From contig JAAYDJ010000039.1 of assembly GCA_012729335.1 (NCBI GenBank), forward strand, positions 62,001-126,000: a stretch of DNA of 64,000 nt. The letters are read 5' to 3'. Position numbers and translations under genes: made by a program. The notes beneath the pieces were generated by a model. The model made no database searches. It was not told the origin of the DNA and saw nothing but the letters and a program-made list of their open reading frames with translations. The stretch comes from Bacteroidales bacterium. GTDB lineage: Bacteria; Bacteroidota; Bacteroidia; Bacteroidales; Prolixibacteraceae. Shown here in pieces: positions 62,462-64,000 of this stretch (the first letter of the stretch is position 1; each line of letters starts with the position of its first letter).

Positions 62462-63022
62462 TTACAATGAGGACAATACTTCCAGCACAGCCTTGTAGTC
62501 GTTCTCGGCGTCCACTTGCTGATTAACATACTTAATAATTCCGTCCTTACCAATGATAAAGGTCCAACGCTGCGCTGTGACACCTCTGTTTAATACAATT
62601 TCGGTGTCGCCAACCATCCTGGAGATGGATCCTCCGTCACTCACGGGCACCCCGAATAACCGGGCCACTACACCATCGGGATCCGACAAGAGCGCATAAT
62701 TCAGTTGATGGGCTTTCCGGAATATCTTCAAGGAGGCTGGATCGTCACCACTGATTCCTGCAACCACGGCATCATACCCCTTCAAATCACCCACATGATC
62801 CCGGTAACTGCAGGCCTGTTTTGTACAACCACCCGTCATGGCCGCCGGATAAAAATAAAGAACCACATTCTTCTTTCCCAGAAAATCCTTCAGGCTCCAT
62901 GTTCCTTCGTCATCGGTAACCGCCGTAAACACCGGCACTTTATCCCCGGGCTTTACACCACCCTGAGCCATCGACCCGAATGATAACAATCCTGCAAACA
63001 GAAGAAAAACCACCTTTTTCAT
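62462..63022 (-). CDS. Exported peroxiredoxin, BCP/PrxQ-like
   Basis: The 186-residue protein has a signal peptide (to GSMAQG) and a peroxiredoxin fold. The peroxidatic Cys66 and the resolving Cys71 lie five residues apart (GGCTKQACSYRD), the PrxQ arrangement. ALLSDPDGVVARLFGVP and AQRWTFIIGKDGIIKYV are typical. It should remove peroxides in the periplasm, using an unknown reductant, perhaps the TlpA-like protein at 11.6 kb (speculative). It is a single gene divergent from the truncated gene at the right edge. Confidence 0.9.
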   Translation of the reverse strand: MKKVVFLLFAGLLSFGSMAQGGVKPGDKVPVFTAVTDDEGTWSLKDFLGKKNVVLYFYPAAMTGGCTKQACSYRDHVGDLKGYDAVVAGISGDDPASLKIFRKAHQLNYALLSDPDGVVARLFGVPVSDGGSISRMVGDTEIVLNRGVTAQRWTFIIGKDGIIKYVNQQVDAENDYKAVLEVLSSL

Positions 63023-63313
63023 AATCCTACAGTTTTATTTTCATTAATGCCTTATCCTCCCCTTTGAGCTGCTTAAATTAAGAAAAATCGGCGAAACAGA
63101 ACGATTGTTTAATTATCAATTCCCCAAAAAACAACTTTAAGAAGGTCCGACCCAAAAAAACAACCATAATCTAAAATATATAAACAGATTTATATATCTT
63201 CAACTTAAAAATCTCATTCTTGTTCACATAATACCATATATCAGCCGCTTTCATCAATATTTGACCACATCATTTGCTCAACAGCCATGCCCGACAAACT
63301 AAATACCAAAAAG

Positions 63314-64000
63314 ATGAGAATCCTTGTCATTACACTTTTTTTCCTTGTCCTGCAGGTGACTGCAACCGGCCAGGATACATCCGATTCTGTCAGGGTTTAC
63401 CGTATTGAAACCAAAGACGGGAACACCTATACCGGAACCATCGTTTCAGAAGATGCAGGATTTCTGGTTTTGAAAACTGACAAATTGGGAGAATTGCGTA
63501 TTCCCTTATCCGACGTCACGATGAGAGAGCAACTGACCGGAGCGATGAAAGTCGGAGACTGTTTCTGGCTTCCCAATCCACAGTCGTCACGCTATTTCTG
63601 GGCACCCAACGGTTACGGATTGAATAAAGGCGAAGCTTATTTCCAGAATATCTGGGTTCTATACAATCAGATCTCTTATGGCGTGACCAACAACTTCTCA
63701 ATTGGGGTCGGGATGGTTCCGATGTTTCTTTTATCAGGAACTGCCACTCCCATTTGGGCGGTCCCCAAGTTTTCCATTCCCGTTTCCAAAGATCGTTTTA
63801 ACCTGGGAGCCGGTGCATTTCTAGGAACCATCCTGGGAGAAGAGTCGGGTGTTTTCGGTCTTCTCTATGGAACGGCGACCTTAGGGAACCGCGACAAAAA
63901 CATCAGCTTCGGAATGGCCTACGGATTTGTGGACGATTACTGGGCCGAAACACCGATCTTTAACTTAAGTACACTGATCAGGACAGGCCCCAAAGGTTAT
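63314..64000 (+). CDS. Exported beta-rich protein, truncated at the window end
   Basis: An open frame of 229 codons runs off the right edge. ATG 63314 (MRILVITLFF) starts a signal peptide ending near VTATGQ; ATG 63287 is also possible. The mature part begins with a short SH3/Sm-like strand set (VYRIETKDGNTYTGTIVSEDAGFLVLK). Alternating strands with many aromatics follow (FQNIWVLYNQISYG, ISFGMAYGFVDDYW) and look like an outer-membrane barrel. No named family was recognised. Confidence 0.7.
   Translation, partial: MRILVITLFFLVLQVTATGQDTSDSVRVYRIETKDGNTYTGTIVSEDAGFLVLKTDKLGELRIPLSDVTMREQLTGAMKVGDCFWLPNPQSSRYFWAPNGYGLNKGEAYFQNIWVLYNQISYGVTNNFSIGVGMVPMFLLSGTATPIWAVPKFSIPVSKDRFNLGAGAFLGTILGEESGVFGLLYGTATLGNRDKNISFGMAYGFVDDYWAETPIFNLSTLIRTGPKGY

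Noticed and set aside
1-64000. tRNA, rRNA, insertion sequence, integrase or prophage
   Set aside because: No cloverleaf with a convincing T-arm, no transposase or integrase reading frame and no terminal repeats were found by eye; a dedicated RNA search was not possible here.

Overview
This window is chromosomal DNA from a member of the Bacteroidota, most likely the Bacteroidales/Marinilabiliales side of the phylum. The evidence is lineage-typical families (DUF4290, DUF4494, DUF1460, DUF5777, DUF4249), a gliding-motility/T9SS-type C-terminal sorting domain, a TonB-dependent receptor, the succinyl-ornithine version of arginine synthesis, a MurA with Asp in place of the catalytic Cys, an EF-G2-type paralog, and many copies of the Bacteroidota -7 promoter element TAnnTTTG. 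I saw no rRNA or tRNA gene, CRISPR array, insertion sequence or prophage. The window ends inside a gene on the right.

Layout. 0.2-3.1 kb: a C39-peptidase ABC exporter with an unusually short HlyD-like partner. 3.2-5.4 kb: a divergent EF-G paralog lacking the catalytic His. 5.7-14.1 kb: a T9SS-sorted PKD protein, a UvrD/PcrA helicase, DUF4290-MurA, a TlpA-like thioredoxin and GrpE-DnaJ. 14.1-17.4 kb: a GH105-type hydrolase, a DUF1460 amidase and an M20 deacylase of the ArgE type. 17.4-27.0 kb: a leftward respiratory block. It holds an FNR/Crp-type regulator with an N-terminal Cys cluster, a hexaheme lipoprotein with a collagen-like stalk, two monoheme cytochromes, a DUF5777 beta-barrel, a membrane-anchored heptaheme cytochrome, a cytochrome b and the CcsBA cytochrome c synthase. 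27.1-43.2 kb: nitrogen and amino-acid biosynthesis, with carAB read leftward and argR-GNAT-argG-argC-argD-proC-proB-proA-argF' and hisA-hisF-hisIE read rightward. 43.4-56.1 kb: an unknown helical protein, DUF4494, malic enzyme, GDPD, two LpxL-like acyltransferases, a Gate-domain membrane protein, an RprXY-like two-component system, a small Cys-rich exported protein, AmrS and a DEAD-box helicase. 56.1-64 kb: a visibly AT-richer surface-protein region with a TonB receptor, lipoproteins, DUF4249, an exported peroxiredoxin and a truncated barrel-like protein.

The most interesting candidate is the cytochrome block. Its parts span inner membrane (cytochrome b plus tail-anchored heptaheme), periplasm (monoheme), outer membrane (barrel) and cell surface (stalked hexaheme lipoprotein). 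This suggests, but does not prove, a porin-cytochrome route for electrons to the outside. It lies downstream of an FNR-type regulator and has a TTGAT-N4-GTCAA palindrome upstream.

Other regulatory signals are strong by eye: a terminator hairpin with eight Ts inside the carA leader (probable attenuation), an ARG-box-like site at the argR start, and three 11-bp-phased TTAACA boxes between the two-component system and the Cys-rich protein gene. Three intergenic regions carry different short tandem arrays: about 30 bp near 21 kb, alternating 22/23 bp near 39.9 kb, and 19 bp x 3 near 47.2 kb.
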